Below the pieces are notes generated by a model that did no database searches, was not told where the DNA came from, and saw nothing but the letters and a program-made list of their open reading frames with translations. This document shows, piece by piece, positions 1 through 16,449 of a stretch of DNA of 64,000 nucleotides. Position 1 is the first letter of the stretch. Each line of letters opens with the position of its first letter. The stretch lies in NCBI GenBank assembly GCA_029168955.1, contig JAPDOI010001484.1, positions 1 through 64,000 of the forward strand. The letters run 5' to 3'. Position numbers and translations under genes: made by a program. Source of the stretch: Aplectana chamaeleonis (Eukaryota; Nematoda; Chromadorea; Rhabditida; Cosmocercidae).

Positions 1-3000
1 ATGTCCACGGCGCCAACCGCAGCTACAGACCTCCACGGCTCCAACCGCAGCTACAGACCTCCACGGCTCCAACAGCAACTACACGTCTCCACGGCTCCAA
101 CAGCAACTACAGATCTCCACGGCGCCAACAGCAACTACAGATCTTCACGGCGCCAACAGCAACTACACATCTCCGCGGCGTCAACAGCAACTACAGACCT
201 CCGCGGCGTCAACAGCAACTACCGACCTCCACGGCTCCAACAGCAACTACAGATCTCCACGGCGCCAGCAGCAACTGCAGACCTCCACGGCACCAACAGC
301 AAATACAGATCTCCACGTCGCCAACAGCAACTGCAGACCTCCACGGCACCAACAACAACTACACATGTCCACGGCGCCAACAGCAACTACACATGTCCAC
401 GACGCCAATAGCAACTACAGATCTCCACGGCGCCAACAGCAACTACAGATCTCCTAGGCGCCAACAGCAACTACACATGTCCACGGCGCCAACAGCAACT
501 ACAGACCTCCACGGCGCCAACAGCAACTACAGATCTCCACGGCGCCAACAACAACTACACATGTCCACGGCGCCAACCGCAGCTACAGATCTCCACGGCG
601 CCAACAACAACTACACATGTCCACGGCGCCAACAGCAACTACAGACCTCCACGGCGCCAACAGCAACTACAGAGCTCCACGGCGCCAACAGCAACTACAC
701 ATGTCCACGGCGCCAACAGCAACTACAGACCTCCACGGCGCCAACAGCAACTACAGATCTCCACGGCGCCAACAACAACTACACATGTCCACGGCGCCAA
801 CCGCAGCTACAGACCTCCACGGCTCCAACAGCAACTACACATCTCCACGGCTCCAACAGCAACTACACATGTCCACGGCGCCAACCGCAGCTACAGACCT
901 CCACGGCTCCAACAGCAACTACACATCTCCACGGCTCCAACAGCAACTACAGATCTCCACGGCGCCAACAGCAACTACAGACCTCCACGGCGCCAACAGC
1001 AACTACAGAGCTCCACGGCGCCACCAGCAACTACACATCTCCACGGCTCCAACAGCAACTACAGATCTCCACGGCGCCAACAGCAACTACAGATCTCCTA
1101 GGCGCCAACAGCAACTACACATGTCCACGGCGCCAACAGCAACTACAGACCTCCACGGCGCCAACAGCAACTACAGATCTCCACGGCGCCAACAACAACT
1201 ACACATGTCCACGGCGCCAACCGCAGCTACAGATCTCCACGGCGCCAACAACAACTACACATGTCCACGGCGCCAACAGCAACTACAGACCTCCACGGCG
1301 CCAACAGCAACTACAGAGCTCCACGGCGCCAACAGCAACTACACATGTCCACGGCGCCAACAGCAACTACAGACCTCCACGGCGCCAACAGCAACTACAG
1401 ATCTCCACGGCGCCAACAACAACTACACATGTCCACGGCGCCAACCGCAGCTACAGACCTCCACGGCTCCAACAGCAACTACACATGTCCACGGCGCCAA
1501 CAGCAACTACACATGTCCACGGCACCAACAGCAACTGCAGATCTCCACGGCGCCAACAGAAACTACAGACCTCCACGGCGCCAACAGCTACTACAGATCT
1601 CCACGGCGCCAACAACAACTACACTTCTCCACGGCGCCAACAGCAACTGGCAGATATGTTCCACGGCGCACCAACAGCAACTACAGATCTCCACGGCGCC
1701 AACAGCAACTACAGATCTCCACGGCGCCAACAGCAACTACACTTCTCCACGGCGCCAACAGCAACTACACATGTCCACGGCGCCAACAGCAACTACAGAC
1801 CTCCACGGCGCCAACAGCAACTACAGATCTCCACGGCGCCAACAGCAACTACACATGTCCACGGCGCCAACAGCAACTACAGACCTCCACGGCGCCAACA
1901 GCAACTACAGATCTCCACGGCGCCAACAGCAACTACAGACCTCCACGGCGCCAACAGCAACTACAGACCTCCACGGCGCCAACAGCAACTACACATGTCC
2001 ACGGCGCCAACAGCAGCTACAGACCTCCACGGCGTCAACAGCAAATACAGATCTCCACGGCGCCAACAGCAACTACAGATCTCCACGGCGCCAACAGCAA
2101 CTACAGACCTCCACGGCGCCAACAACAACTACAGATCTCCACGGCGCCAACAGCAACAACACATGTCCACGGCGCCAACAGCAACTACAGACCTCCACGG
2201 CGCCAACAGCAACTACAGACCTCCACGGCGCCAACAACAACTACACATGTCCACGGCGCCAACAGTAACTACACATGTCCACGGCACCAACAGCAACTAG
2301 AGGCCTCCACGGCGCCAACACCAACGACAGATCTCCACGGCTCCAACAGCAACTACACTTCTCCACGGCGCCAACAGCAACTACAGATCTCCACGGCGCC
2401 AACAACAACTACACATGTCCACGGCGCCAACAGCAACTACACTTCTCCACGGCGCCAATAGCAACTACAGATCTCCACGTTGCGAACAACAACTACACAT
2501 GTCCACGGCGCCAACAGCAACTACACATGTCCACGGCGCCAACGCCAACTACAGATCTCCACGGCGCCAACAACAACTACATATGTCCACGGCGCCAACC
2601 GCAGTTACAGACCTCCACGGCTCCAACAGCAACTCCACATCTCCACGGCGCCAACAGCAACTACAGATCTCCACGGCGCCAACAGCAACTGCAGATCTCC
2701 ACGGCGCCAACAGCAACTACAGACCTCCACGGCGCCAACGGCAACTACAGATCTCCACCGGGCCAACAGCAACTACACATGTCCACGGCGCCAACCGCAA
2801 CTACACGTGTCCACGGCGCCAACAGCAAATACAGATCTCCACGGCCCCAGCAGCTACTACAGATCTCCACGGCGCCAACAGCAACTACACATGTCCACGG
2901 CGCCAACAGCAACTACACATGTCCACGGCACCAACAGCAACTACAGACCTCCACGGCTCCAACAGCAACTACAGTTCTCCACGGCGCCAACAGCAACTAC

Positions 3001-5279
3001 AGATCTCCACGGCGCCAACAGCAACTACAGACCTCCACGGCGCCAACAGCAACTACAGACCTCCGCGGCGTCAACAGCAACTACCGACCTCCACGGCTCC
3101 AACAGCAACTACAGACCTCCACGGCGTCAACAGCAACTACACATGTCCACGGCGCCAACCGCAGCTACAGACCTCCACGGCTCCAACAGCAACTACACAT
3201 GTCCACGGCGCCAACAGCAACTACAGACCTCCACGGCGCCAACAGCAACTACAGATCTCCACGGCGCCAACAGCAACTACACATGTCCACGGCGCCAACA
3301 GCAACTACAGACCTCCACGGCGCCAACAGCAACTACAGATCTCCACGGCGCCAACAACAACTACACATGTCCACGGCGCCAACCGCAGCTACAGACCTCC
3401 ACGGCTCCAACAGCAACTACACATCTCCACGGCTCCAACAGCAACTACACATGTCCACGGCGCCAACCGCAGCTACAGACCTCCACGGCTCCAACAGCAA
3501 CTACAGATCTCCACGGCGCCAACAGCAACTACACATCTCCACGGCGCCAACAGCAACTACAGATCTCCACGGCGCCAACAGCAACTGCAGATCTCCACGG
3601 CGCCAACAGCAACTACACACCTCCACAGCGCCAACAGCAACTACAGATCTCCACGGCGCCAACAGCAACTACACATGTCCACGGCGCCAACAGCAACTAC
3701 AGATCTCCACCGCGCCCACAGCAACTACAGACCTCCACGGCGCCAACAACAACTACACATGTCCACGGCGCCAACCGCAGCTACAGACCTCCACGGCGCC
3801 AACAGCAACTACAGATCTCCACGGCGCCAACAACAACTACACATGTCCACGGCGCCAACCGCAGCTACAGACCTCCACGGCACCAACAGCAACTACAGAC
3901 CTCCACGGCGCCAACAGCAACTACAGATCTCCTAGGCGCCAACAGCAACTACACATGTCCACGGCGCCAAAACAACTACACATGTCCACGGCGCCAACAG
4001 CAACTACAGACCTCCATGGCGCCAACAGCAACTACAGAGCTCCACGGCGCCAACAGCAACTACACATGTCCACGGCGCCAACAGCAACTACAGACCTCCA
4101 CGGCGCCAACAGCAACTGCAGATCTCCACGGCGCCAACAGCAACTACAGACCTCCACGGCGCCAACAGCTACTACAGATCTCCACGGCGCCAACAACAAC
4201 TACACATGTCCACGGCGCCAACAGCAACTACACATGTCCACGACGCCAACAGCAACTACACTTCTCCACGTCGCCAACAGCAACTACAGATCTCCACGGC
4301 GCCAACAGCAACTCCACATCTCCACGGCGCCACCAGCAACTACAGACCTCCACGGCGCCAACAGCAACTACAGATCTCCACGGCGCCAACAGCAACTACA
4401 CATGTCCACGGCGCCAACAGCAACTACAGACCTCCACGGCGCCAACAGCAACTACAGATCTCCACGGCGCCAACAACAACTACACATGTCCACGGCGCCA
4501 ACCGCAGCTACAGACCTCCACGGCTCCAACAGCAACTACACATCTCCACGGCTCCAACAGCAACTACACATGTCCACGGCTCCAACAGCAACTACAGATC
4601 TCCACGGCGCCAACAGCAACTACAGATCTCCACGGCGCCAACAACAACTACACATGTCCACGGCGCCAATCGCAGCTACAGACCTCCACGGCTCCAACAG
4701 CAACTACACATCTCCACGGCTCCAACAGCAACTACACATGTCCACGGCGCCAACCGCAGCTACAGACCTCCACGGCTCCAACAGCAACTACACATCTCCA
4801 CGGCTCCAACAGCAACTACACATCTCCACGGCTCCAACAGCAACTACACATGTCCACGGCGCCAACCGCAGCTACAGACCTCAACGGCTCCAACAGCAAC
4901 TACAGATCTCCACGGCGCCAACAGCAACTACAGATCTTCACGGCGCCAACAGCAACTACACATCACCGCGGCGTCAACAGCAACTACAGATCTCCACGGC
5001 GCCAACAGCAACTACAGACCTCCACGGCTCCAACAGCAACTACACATCTCCACGGCTCCAACAGCAACTACACATGTCCACGGCGCCAACCGCAGCTACA
5101 GACCTCCACGGCTCCAACAGCAACTACAGATCTCCACGGCGCCAACAGCAACTACAGACCTCCACGGCGCCAACAGCAACTACAGATCTCCACGGCGCCA
5201 ACAGCAACTACAGACCTCCACGGCGCCAACAGCAACTACAGATCTCCACGGCGCCAACAGCAACTACACATGTCCGCGG

Positions 5280-7620
5280 CGCCAACAGCAACTACAGATC
5301 TTCACGGCGCCAACAGCAACTACACATCACCGCGGCGTCAACAGCAACTACAGACCTCCACGGCGCCAACAGCAACTACAGATCTCCACGGCGCCAACAG
5401 CAACTACACATGTCCACGGCACCAACAGCAACTACAGACCTCCACGGCGCCAACAGCAACTACAGATCTCCACGGCGCCAATAGCAACTACACATGTCCA
5501 CGGCGCCAACAGCAACTACAGACCTCCACGGCGCCAACAGCAACTACAGATCTCCACGGCGCCAACAGCAACTACACATGTCCACGGCGCCAACAGCAAC
5601 TACAGACCTCCACGGCGCCAACAGCAACTACAGATCTCCACGGCGCCAACAACAACTACACATGTCCACGGCGCCAACCGCAGCTACAGACCTCCACGGC
5701 TCCAACAGCAACTACACATCTCCACGGCTCCAACAGCAACTACACATGTCCACGGCGCCAACCGCAGTGACAGACCTCCACGGCACCAACAGCAACTACA
5801 GACCTCCACGGCGCCAACACCAACTACAGATCTCCACGGCGCCAACAGCAACTGCAGATCTCCACGGCGCCAACAGAAACTACAGACCTCCACGGCGCCA
5901 ACAGCTACTACAGATCTCCACGGCGCCAACAACAACTACACATGTCCACGGCGCAAACAGCAACTACACATGTCCACGACGCCAATAGCAACTACAGATC
6001 TCCACGGCGCCAACAGCAACTACAGATCTCCTAGGCGCCAACAGCAACTACACATGTCCACGGCGCCAACAGCAACTACAGACCTCCACGGCGCCAACAG
6101 CAACTACAGATCTTCACGGCGCCACCACCACCTCCACATCTCCCCGGCGCCACCCGCAGCTACAGATCTCCACGGCGCCAACAACAACTACACATGTCCA
6201 CGGCGCCAACAGCAACTACAGACCTCCATGGCGCCAACAGCAACTACAGAGCTCCACGGCGCCAACAGCAACTACACATGTCCACGGCGCCAACAGCAAC
6301 TACAGACCTCCACGGCGCCAACAGCAACTGCAGATCTCCACGGCGCCAACAGCAACTACAGACCTCCACGGCGCCAACAGCTACTACAGATCTCCACGGC
6401 GCCAACAACAACTACACATGTCCACGGCGCCAACAGCAACTACACATGTCCACGACGCCAATAGCAACTACAGATCTCCACGGCGCCAACAGCAACTACA
6501 GATCTCCACGGCGCCAACAACAACTACACATGTCCACGGCGCCAACAGCAACTACAGACCTCCACGGCGCCAACAGCAACTACAGATCTCCACGGCGCCA
6601 ACAGCAACTACACATGTCCACGGCGCCAACAGCAACTACAGACCTCCACGGCGCCAACAGCAACTACAGATCTCCACGGCGCCAACAACAACTACACATG
6701 TCCACGGCGCCAACCGCAGCTACAGACCTCCACGGCTCCAACAGCAACTACACATCTCCACGGCTCCAACAGCAACTACACATGTCCACGGCGCCAACCG
6801 CAGCGACAGACCTCCACGGCACCAACAGCAACTACAGACCTCCACGGCGCCAACACCAACTACAGATCTCCACGGCGCCAACAGCAACTGCAGATCTCCA
6901 CGGCGCCAACAGCAACTACAGACCTCCACGGCGCCAACAGCTACTACAGATCTCCACGGCGCCAACAACAACTACACATGTCCACGGCGCAAACAGCAAC
7001 TACACATGTCCACGACGCCAATAGCAACTACAGATCTCCACGGCGCCAACAGCAACTACAGATCTCCTAGGCGCCAACAGCAACTACACATGTCCACGGC
7101 GCCAACAGCAACTACAGACCTCCACGGCGCCAACAGCAACTACAGATCTCCACGGCGCCAACAACAACTACACATGTCCACGGCGCCAACCGCAGCTACA
7201 GATTCCAACGGCGCCAACAACAACTACACATGTCCACGGCGCCAACAGCAACTACAGACCTCCACGGCGCCAACAGCAACTACAGAGCTCCACGGCGCCA
7301 ACAGCAACTACACATGTCCACGGCGCCAACAGCAACTACAGACCTCCACGGCGCCAACAGCAACTACAGATCTCCACGGCGCCAACAACAACTACACATG
7401 TCCACGGCGCCAACCGCAGCTACAGACCTCCACGGCTCCAACAGCAACTACACATCTCCACGGCTCCAACAGCAACTACACATGTCCACGGCGCCAACCG
7501 CAGCTACAGACCTCCACGGCGCCAACAGCAACTACAGATCTCCACGGCGCCAACAGCAACTACACATCTCCACGGCGCCAACAGCAAATACAGATCTCCA
7601 CGGCGCCAACAACAACTACA
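5280..7620 (+). repeat. Segmental duplication inside the satellite (partner 16450-18790)
   Basis: This block recurs 11,170 bp downstream with the same order of unit variants. A rare GCAGTGACAG variant at 5765 reappears at 16935. The CAATAG stop-bearing variants, the CTCCTAGGCGCC variants and the CGCAAACAG variants also fall at the same offset. Scattered differences exist, notably a cluster at 6122-6160. This indicates duplication of about 2.3 kb as a unit rather than unit-by-unit drift. The edges are approximate. Confidence 0.8.
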
Positions 7621-10600
7621 GATCTCCACGGCGCCAACAACAACTACACATGTCCACGGCGCCAACCGCAGCTACAGACCTCCACGGCGCCAACAGCAAC
7701 TACAGAGCTCCACGGCGCCAACAGCAACTACACATGTCCACGGCGCCAACAGCAACTACAGACCTCCACGGCGCCAACAGCAACTACAGATCTCCACGGC
7801 GCCAACAACAACTACACATGTCCACGGCGCCAACCGCAGCTACAGATCTCCACGGCGCCAACAACAACTACACATGTCCACGGCGCCAACAGCAACTACA
7901 GACCTCCACGGCGCCAACAGCAACTACAGAGCTCCACGGCGCCAACAGCAACTACACATGTCCACGGCGCCAACAGCAACTACAGACCTCCACGGCGCCA
8001 ACAGCAACTACAGATCTCCACGGCGCCAACAACAACTACACATGTCCACGGCGCCAACCGCAGCTACAGACCTCCACGGCTCCAACAGCAACTACACATG
8101 TCCACGGCGCCAACAGCAACTACACATGTCCACGGCACCAACAGCAACTACAGATCTCCACGGCGCCAACAGCAACTACAAACCTCCACGGCGCCAACAG
8201 CAACTACAGATCTCCACGGCGACAACAGCAACTACACTTCTCCACGGCGCCAACAGCAACTACACATGTCCACGGCGCCAACAGCAACTACAGACCTCCA
8301 CGGCGCCAACAGCAACTACAGATCTCCACGGCGCCAACAGCAACTACAGATCTCCACGGCGCCAACAGCAACTGCAGACCTCCACGGCACCAACAGCAAA
8401 TACAGATCTCCACGGCGCCAACAGCAACTACAGATCTTCACGGCGCCAACAGCAACTACACATGTCCACGGCGCCAACAGCAACTACAGACCTCCACGGC
8501 GCCAACAGCAACTACAGATCTCCACGGCGCCAACAGCAACTACAGACCTCCACGGCGCCAACAGCAACTACAGATCTCCACGGCGCCAACAGCAACTACA
8601 CATGTCCGCGGCGCCAACAGCAACTACATGTCCACGGCGCCAACAGCAACTACAGATCTCCACGGCGCCAACAGCAACTACACATGTCCACGGCGCCAAC
8701 AGCAACTACAGACCTCCACGGCGCCAACACCAACTACAGACCTCCACGACGCCAATAGCAACTACAGATCTCCACGGCCCCAACAGCAAAAACAGATCTC
8801 CACGGCTCCAACAGCAACTACAGATCTCCACGGCGCCAACAGCAACTACAGACCTCCACGGCGCCCACAGCAACTACAGATCTCCACGGCGTCAACAGCA
8901 AATACAGATCTCCACGGCGCCAACAGCAACTACACATCTCCACGGCGCCAACAACAACTACAGATCTCCACGGCGCCAACAGCAACTGCAGATCTCCACG
9001 GCGCCAACAGCAACTACAGACCTCCACGGCGCCAACGCCAACTACAGATCTCCACGGCGCCAACAGCAACTACACATGTCCACGGCGCCAACCGCAGCTA
9101 CAGACCTCCACGGCTCCAACAGCAAATACAGACCTCCACGGCGCCATCAACAACTACACAGGTCCACTGCCCCAACCGCAGCTACAGACCTCCACGGCGC
9201 CAACAGCAACTACACATCTCCACGGCGCCAACAGCAACTACACATCTCCACGGCTCCAACAGCAACTACAGATCTCCACGGCGCCAACAGCAACTACAGA
9301 TCTCCACGGCGCCAACAGCAACTACAGACCTCCACGGCGCCAACAGCAACTACAGACCTCCACGGCGCCAACAACAACTACAGATCTCCACCGCTCCAAC
9401 AGCAACTACAGACCTCCACGGCGCCAACAGCAACTCCAGATCTCCACGGCGCCCACACCAACTACAGACCTCCACGGCGCCACCCGCAGCTACAGACCTC
9501 CACGGCTCCAACAGCAAATACACATGTCCACGGCGCCAACAGCAACTACAGATCTCCACGGCGCCAACAGCAACTACAGATCTCCACGGCGCCAACAGCA
9601 ACTACACATGTCCACGGCGCCAACAGCAACTACAGACCTCCACGGCGCCAACAGCAACTACAGACCTCCACGGCGCCAACAACAACTACACAAGTCCACC
9701 GCGCCAACCGCAGCTACACACCTCCACGGCGCCAACAGCAACTACACATCTCCACGGCGCCAACAGCAACTACAGACCCCCACGGCCCCACCAGCAACTA
9801 CACATGTCCCCGGCGCCAACAGCAACTACAGACCTCCACGGCGCCAACAGCAACTACAGACCTCCACGGCGCCAACAGCAACTACAGACCTCCACGGCGC
9901 CAACAACAACTACACATGTCCACGGCGCCAACCGCAGCTACAGACCTCCACGGCTCCAACAGCAACTACACATCTCCACGGCGCCAACAGCAACTACACA
10001 TGTCCGCGGCGCCAACCGCAGCTACAGACCTCCACGGCTCCAACAGCAACTACAGATCTCCACGGCGCCAACAGCAACTACAGATCTCCACGGCGCCAAC
10101 AACAACTACACATGTCCACGGCGCCAACAGCAACTACACATGTCCACGACGCCAATAGCAACTACAGATCTCCACGGCGCCAACAGCAACTACAGACCTC
10201 CACGGCGCCAACAGCAACTACAGATCTCCACGGCGCCAACAGCAACTACACATGTCCACGGCGCCAACAGCAACTACAGACCTCCACGGCGCCAACAGCA
10301 ACTACAGATCTCCACGGCGCCAACAACAACTACACATGTCCACGGCGCCAACCGCAGCTACAGATCTCCACGGCGCCAACAACAACTACACATGTCCACG
10401 GCGCCAACAGCAACTACAGACCTCCACGGCGCCAACAGCAACTACAGAGCTCCACGGCGCCAACAGCAACTACACATGTCCACGGCGCCAACAGCAACTA
10501 CAGACCTCCACGGCGCCAACAGCAACTACAGATCTCCACGGCGCCAACAACAACTACACATGTCCACGGCGCCAACCGCAGCTACAGACCTCCACGGCTC

Positions 10601-13600
10601 CAACAGCAACTACACATCTCCACGGCTCCAACAGCAACTACACATGTCCACGGCGCCAACCGCAGCTACAGACCTCCACGGCGCCAACAGCAACTACAGA
10701 TCTCCACGGCGCCAACAGCAACTGCAGATCTCCACGGCGCCATTAGCAACTACAGACCTCCACGGCGCCAACACCAACTACAGATCTCCACGGCGCCAAC
10801 AGCAACTGCAGATCTCCACGGCGCCAACAGCAACTGCAGACCTCCACGGCGCCAACAGCAACTACAGATCTCCACGGCGCCAACAGCAACTACACATGTC
10901 CACGGCGCCAACAGCAACTACAGATCTCCACGGCGCCAACAGCAACTACACATCTCCACGGCGCCAACAGCAAATACAGACCTCCACGGCGCCAACAGCA
11001 ACTGCAGATCTCCACGGCGCCAACAGCAACTACACATGTCCACGGCGCCAACAGCAACTACAGGCCTCCACGGCGCCAACAGCAACTACACATCTCCACG
11101 GCGCCAACAGCAACTCCAGACCTCCACGGCGCCACCAGCAACTACAGATCTCCACCGCGCCAACAGCAACTACACATGTCCACGGCGTCAACAGCAACTA
11201 GTGACCTCCACGGCGCCAACAGCAACTACACATCTCCACGGCGCCAACAGCAACTACAGATCTTCACGGCGCCAACAGCAACTACAGACCTCCACGGCAC
11301 CAACAGCAAATACAGATCTCCACGGCGCCAACAGCAACTACAGATCTCCACGGCGCCAACAGCAACTACACATGTCCACGGCGCCAACAGCAACTAGAGA
11401 CCTCCACGGCGCCAACAGCAACTACACATCTCCACGGCGCCAACAGCAATTACAGATCTTCACGGCGCCAACAGCAACTACAGACCTCCACGGCGCCAAT
11501 ATCAACTACAGATCTCCACGGCGCCAACAGCAACTACAGACCTCCACGGCGCCAACAACAACTACAGATCTCCACGGCGCCAACAGCAACAACACATGTC
11601 CACGGCGCCAACAGCAACTACAGACCTCCACGGCGCCAACAGCAACTACAGACCTCCACGGCGCCAACAACAACTACACTTGTCCACGGCGCCAACCGCA
11701 GCTACAGACCTCCACGGCTCCAACAGCAACTACACATCTCCACGGCTCCAACAGCAACTACAGATCTCCACGGCGCCAACAGCAACTACAGACCTCCACG
11801 GCGCCAACAGCAACTACACATCTCCACGGCTCCAACAGCAACTACAGATCTCCACGGCGCCAACAGCAACTACAGACCTCCACGGCGCCAACAGCAACTA
11901 CAGATCTCCACGGCGCCAACAGCAACTACAGACCTCCACGGCGCCAACAGCAACTACAGATCTCCACGGCGCCAACAGCAACTACAGACCTCCACGGCGC
12001 CAACAGCAACTACAGATCTCCACGGCGCCAACAGCAACTACACATGTCCACGGCGCCAACAGCAACTACAGACCTCCACGGCGCCAACAGCAACTACACT
12101 TCTCCACGGCGCCAACAGCAACTACAGATCTCCCCGGCGCCAACACCACCTACAGACCTCCACGGCGCCACCAGCAACTACACGTGTCCACGGCGCCAAC
12201 AGCAACTACAGACCTCCACGGCGCCAACAGCAACTACAGACCTCCACGGCGCCAACAGCAACTACACATCTCCACGGCGCCAACAGCAACTACAGATCTC
12301 CACGGCGCCAACAACAACTACACATGTCCACGGCGCCAACAGCAACTACACATGTCCACGGCGCCAACCGCAGCTACAGACCTCCACGGCGCCAACAGCA
12401 ACTACAGATCTCCACGGCGCCAACAACAACTACACATGTCCACGGCGCCAACCGCAGCTACAGATCTCCACGGCGCCAACAGCAACTACAGACCTCCACG
12501 CCGCCAACACCAACTACACATGTCCACGGCGCCAACCGCAGCTACAGACCTCCACGGCTCCAACAGCAACTACACATCTCCACGGCGCCAACAGCAACTA
12601 CAGATCTCCACGGCGCCAACAGCAACTACAGATCTCCACGGCGCCAACAGCAACTACAGACCTCCACGGCGCCAACAGCAACTACAGATCTCCACGGCGC
12701 CAACAACAACTACACATGTCCACGGCGCCAACAGCAACTACACATGTCCACGGCGCCAACAGCAACTACACATCTCCACGGCGCCAAAAGCAACTACAGA
12801 TCTCCACGGCGCCAACAGCAACTACACATGTCCACGGCGCCAACAGCAACTACAGACCTACACGGCGCCCACAGCAACTACAGATCTCCACGGCGCCAAC
12901 AACAACTACAGATCTCCACGGCGCCAACAACAACTACACATGTCCACGGCGCCAACCGCAGCTACAGACCTCCACGGCTCCAACAGCAACTACACATCTC
13001 CACGGCTCCAACAGCAACTACACATGTCCACGGCGCCAACAGCAACTACAGACCTCCACGGCGCCAACAGCAACTACAGATCTCCACGGCGCCAACAGCA
13101 ACTACAGACCTCCACGGCGCCAACAGCAACTACAGATCTCCACGGCGTCAACAGCAACTACAGACCTCCACGGCGCCAACAGCAACTACAGATCTCCACG
13201 GCGCCAACAGCAACTACACATGTCCACGGCGCCAACAGCAACTACAGACCTCCACGGCGCCAACAGCAACTACAGATCTCCACGGCGCCAACAACAACTA
13301 CACATGTCCACGGCGCCAACCGCAGCTACAGACCTCCACGGCGCCAACAGCAACTACACATGTCCACGGCGCCAACAGCAACTACACATGTCCACGGCAC
13401 CAACAGCAACTACAGACCTCCACGGCGCCAACAGCAACTACAGATCTCCACGGCGCCAACAGCAACTACAGATCTCCACGGCGCCAACAGCAACTACAGA
13501 CCTCCACGGCGCCAACAGCAACTACAGACCTCCACGGCTCCAACAGCAACTACACATCTCCACGGCTCCAACAGCAACTACACATGTCCACGGCGCCAAC

Positions 13601-16449
13601 CGCAGCTACAGACCTCCACGGCTCCAACAGCAACTACACATCTCCACGGCTCCAACAGCAACTACAGATCTCCACGGCGCCAACAGCAACTACAGACCTC
13701 CACGGCGCCAACAGCAACTACAGATCTCCACGGCGCCAACAGCAACTACAGACCTCCACGGCGCCAACAGCAACTACAGATCTCCACGGCGCCAACAGCA
13801 ACTACACATGTCCACGGCGCCAACAGCAACTACAGACCTCCACGGCGCCAACAGCAACTACACATGTCCACGACGCCAATAGCAACTACAGATCTCCACG
13901 GCGCCAACAGCAACTACACATGTCCACGGCGCCAACAACAACTACACATGTCCACGGCGCCAACAGCAACTACACATCTCCACGGCGCTAACAGCAACTA
14001 CACATGTCCACGGCGCCAACAGCAACTACACTTCTCCACGGCGCCAACAGCAACTACAGATCTCCACGGCGCCAACAACAACTACACATGTCCACGGCGC
14101 CAACCGCAGCTACAGACCTCCACGGCTCCAACAGCAACTACACATCTCCACGGCGCCAACAGCAACTACAGATCTCCACGGCGCCAACAGCAACTACAGA
14201 CCTCCACGGCGCCAACAGCAACTACAGATCTCCACGGCGCCAACAGCAACTACACATGTCCACGGCGCCAACAGCAACTACAGACCTCCACGGCGCCAAC
14301 AGCAACTACAGATCTCCACGGCGCCAACAGCAACTACACATGTCCACGGCGCCAACAGCAACTACACATGTCCACGGCGCCAACCGCAGCTACAGACCTC
14401 CACGGCACCAACAGCAACTACACTTCTCCACGGCGCCAACAGCAACTACACATGTCCACGGCGCCAACAGCAACTACAGACCTCCACGGCGCCAACAGCA
14501 ACTACAGATCTCCACGGCGCCAACAGCAACTACAGACCTCCACGGCGCCAACAGCAACTACACATGTCCGCGGCGCCAACCGCAGCTACAGACCTCCACG
14601 GCTCCAACAGCAACTACACATCTCCACGGCTCCAACAGCAACTACACATGTCCACGGCGCCAACCGCAGCTACAGACCTCCACGGCTCCAACAGCAACTA
14701 CACATCTCCACGGCTCCAACAGCAACTACAGATCTCCACGGCGCCAACAGCAACTAGAGACCTCCACGGCGCCAACAGCAACTACAGATCTCCACGGCGC
14801 CAACAGCAACTACAGAACTCCACGGCGCCAACAGCAACTACAGATCTCCACGGCGCCAACAGCAACTACACATGTCCGCGGCGCCAACAGCAACTACAGA
14901 TCTTCACGGCGCCAACAGCAACTACACATCACCGCGGCGTCAACAGCAACTACAGACCTCCACGGCGCCAACAGCAACTACAGATCTCCACGGCGCCAAC
15001 AGCAACTACACATGTCCACGGCACCAACAGCAACTACAGACCTCCACGGCGCCAACAGCAACTACAGATCTCCACGGCGCCAACAGCAACTGCAGATCTC
15101 CACGGCGCCAACAGCAACTACAGACCTCCACGGCGCCAACAACAACTACACATGTCCACGGCGCCAACCGCAGCTACAGACCTCCACGGCTCCAACAGCA
15201 ACTACACATCTCCACGGCGCCAACAGCAACTACAGATCTCCACGGCGCCAACAGCAACTACAGACCTCCACGGCGCCAAAAGCAACTACAGATCTCCACG
15301 GCGCCAACAGCAACTACACATGTCCACGGCGCCAACAGCAACTACAGACCTACACGGCGCCCACAGCAACTACAGATCTCCACGGCGCCAACAACAACTA
15401 CCCATGTCCACGGCGCCAACCGCAACTACACATGTCCACGACGCCAATAGCAACTACAGATCTCCACGGCGCCAACAGCAACTGCAGACCTCCACGGCAC
15501 CAACAGCAAATACAGATCTCCACGGCGCCAACAGCAACTACAGATCTCCACGGCGCCAACAGCAACTACACATCTCCACGGCGCCAACAGCAACTACAGA
15601 TCTCCACGGCGCCAACAACAACTACACATGTCCACGGCGCCAACCGCAGCTACAGACCTCCACGGCTCCAACAGCAACTACACATCTCCACGGCTCCAAC
15701 AGCAACTACACATGTCCACGGCGCCAACCGCAGCTACAGACCTCCACGGCTCCAACAGCAACTACACATCTCCACGGCTCCAACAGCAACTACAGATCTC
15801 CACGGCGCCAACAGCAACTACAGATCTCCACGGCGCCAACAACAACTACACATGTCCACGGCGCCAATCGCAGCTACAGACCTCCACGGCTCCAACAGCA
15901 ACTACACATCTCCACGGCTCCAACAGCAACTACACATGTCCACGGCGCCAACCGCAGCTACAGACCTCCACGGCTCCAACAGCAACTACACATCTCCACG
16001 GCTCCAACAGCAACTACACATCTCCACGGCTCCAACAGCAACTACACATGTCCACGGCGCCAACCGCAGCTACAGACCTCCACGGCTCCAACAGCAACTA
16101 CAGATCTCCACGGCGCCAACAGCAACTACAGATCTTCACGGCGCCAACAGCAACTACACATCACCGCGGCGTCAACAGCAACTACAGACCTCCACGGCGC
16201 CAACAGCAACTACAGACCTCCACGGCTCCAACAGCAACTACACATCTCCACGGCTCCAACAGCAACTACACATGTCCACGGCGCCAACCGCAGCTACAGA
16301 CCTCCACGGCTCCAACAGCAACTACACATCTCCACGGCTCCAACAGCAACTACAGATCTCCACGGCGCCAACAGCAACTACAGACCTCCACGGCGCCAAC
16401 AGCAACTACAGATCTCCACGGCGCCAACAGCAACTACAGACCTCCACGG

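Noticed and set aside
1641..1660. AGCAACTGGCAGATATG shared between an odd satellite unit and 46162-46178
   Set aside because: A 17-bp match between two sequences of this size and biased composition can occur by chance, and the flanks do not align.
5684..5935. 83-codon minus-strand ORFs recurring in the array
   Set aside because: They appear only where variant units locally remove the TAG that the reverse unit normally has. Their copies track the segmental duplications.
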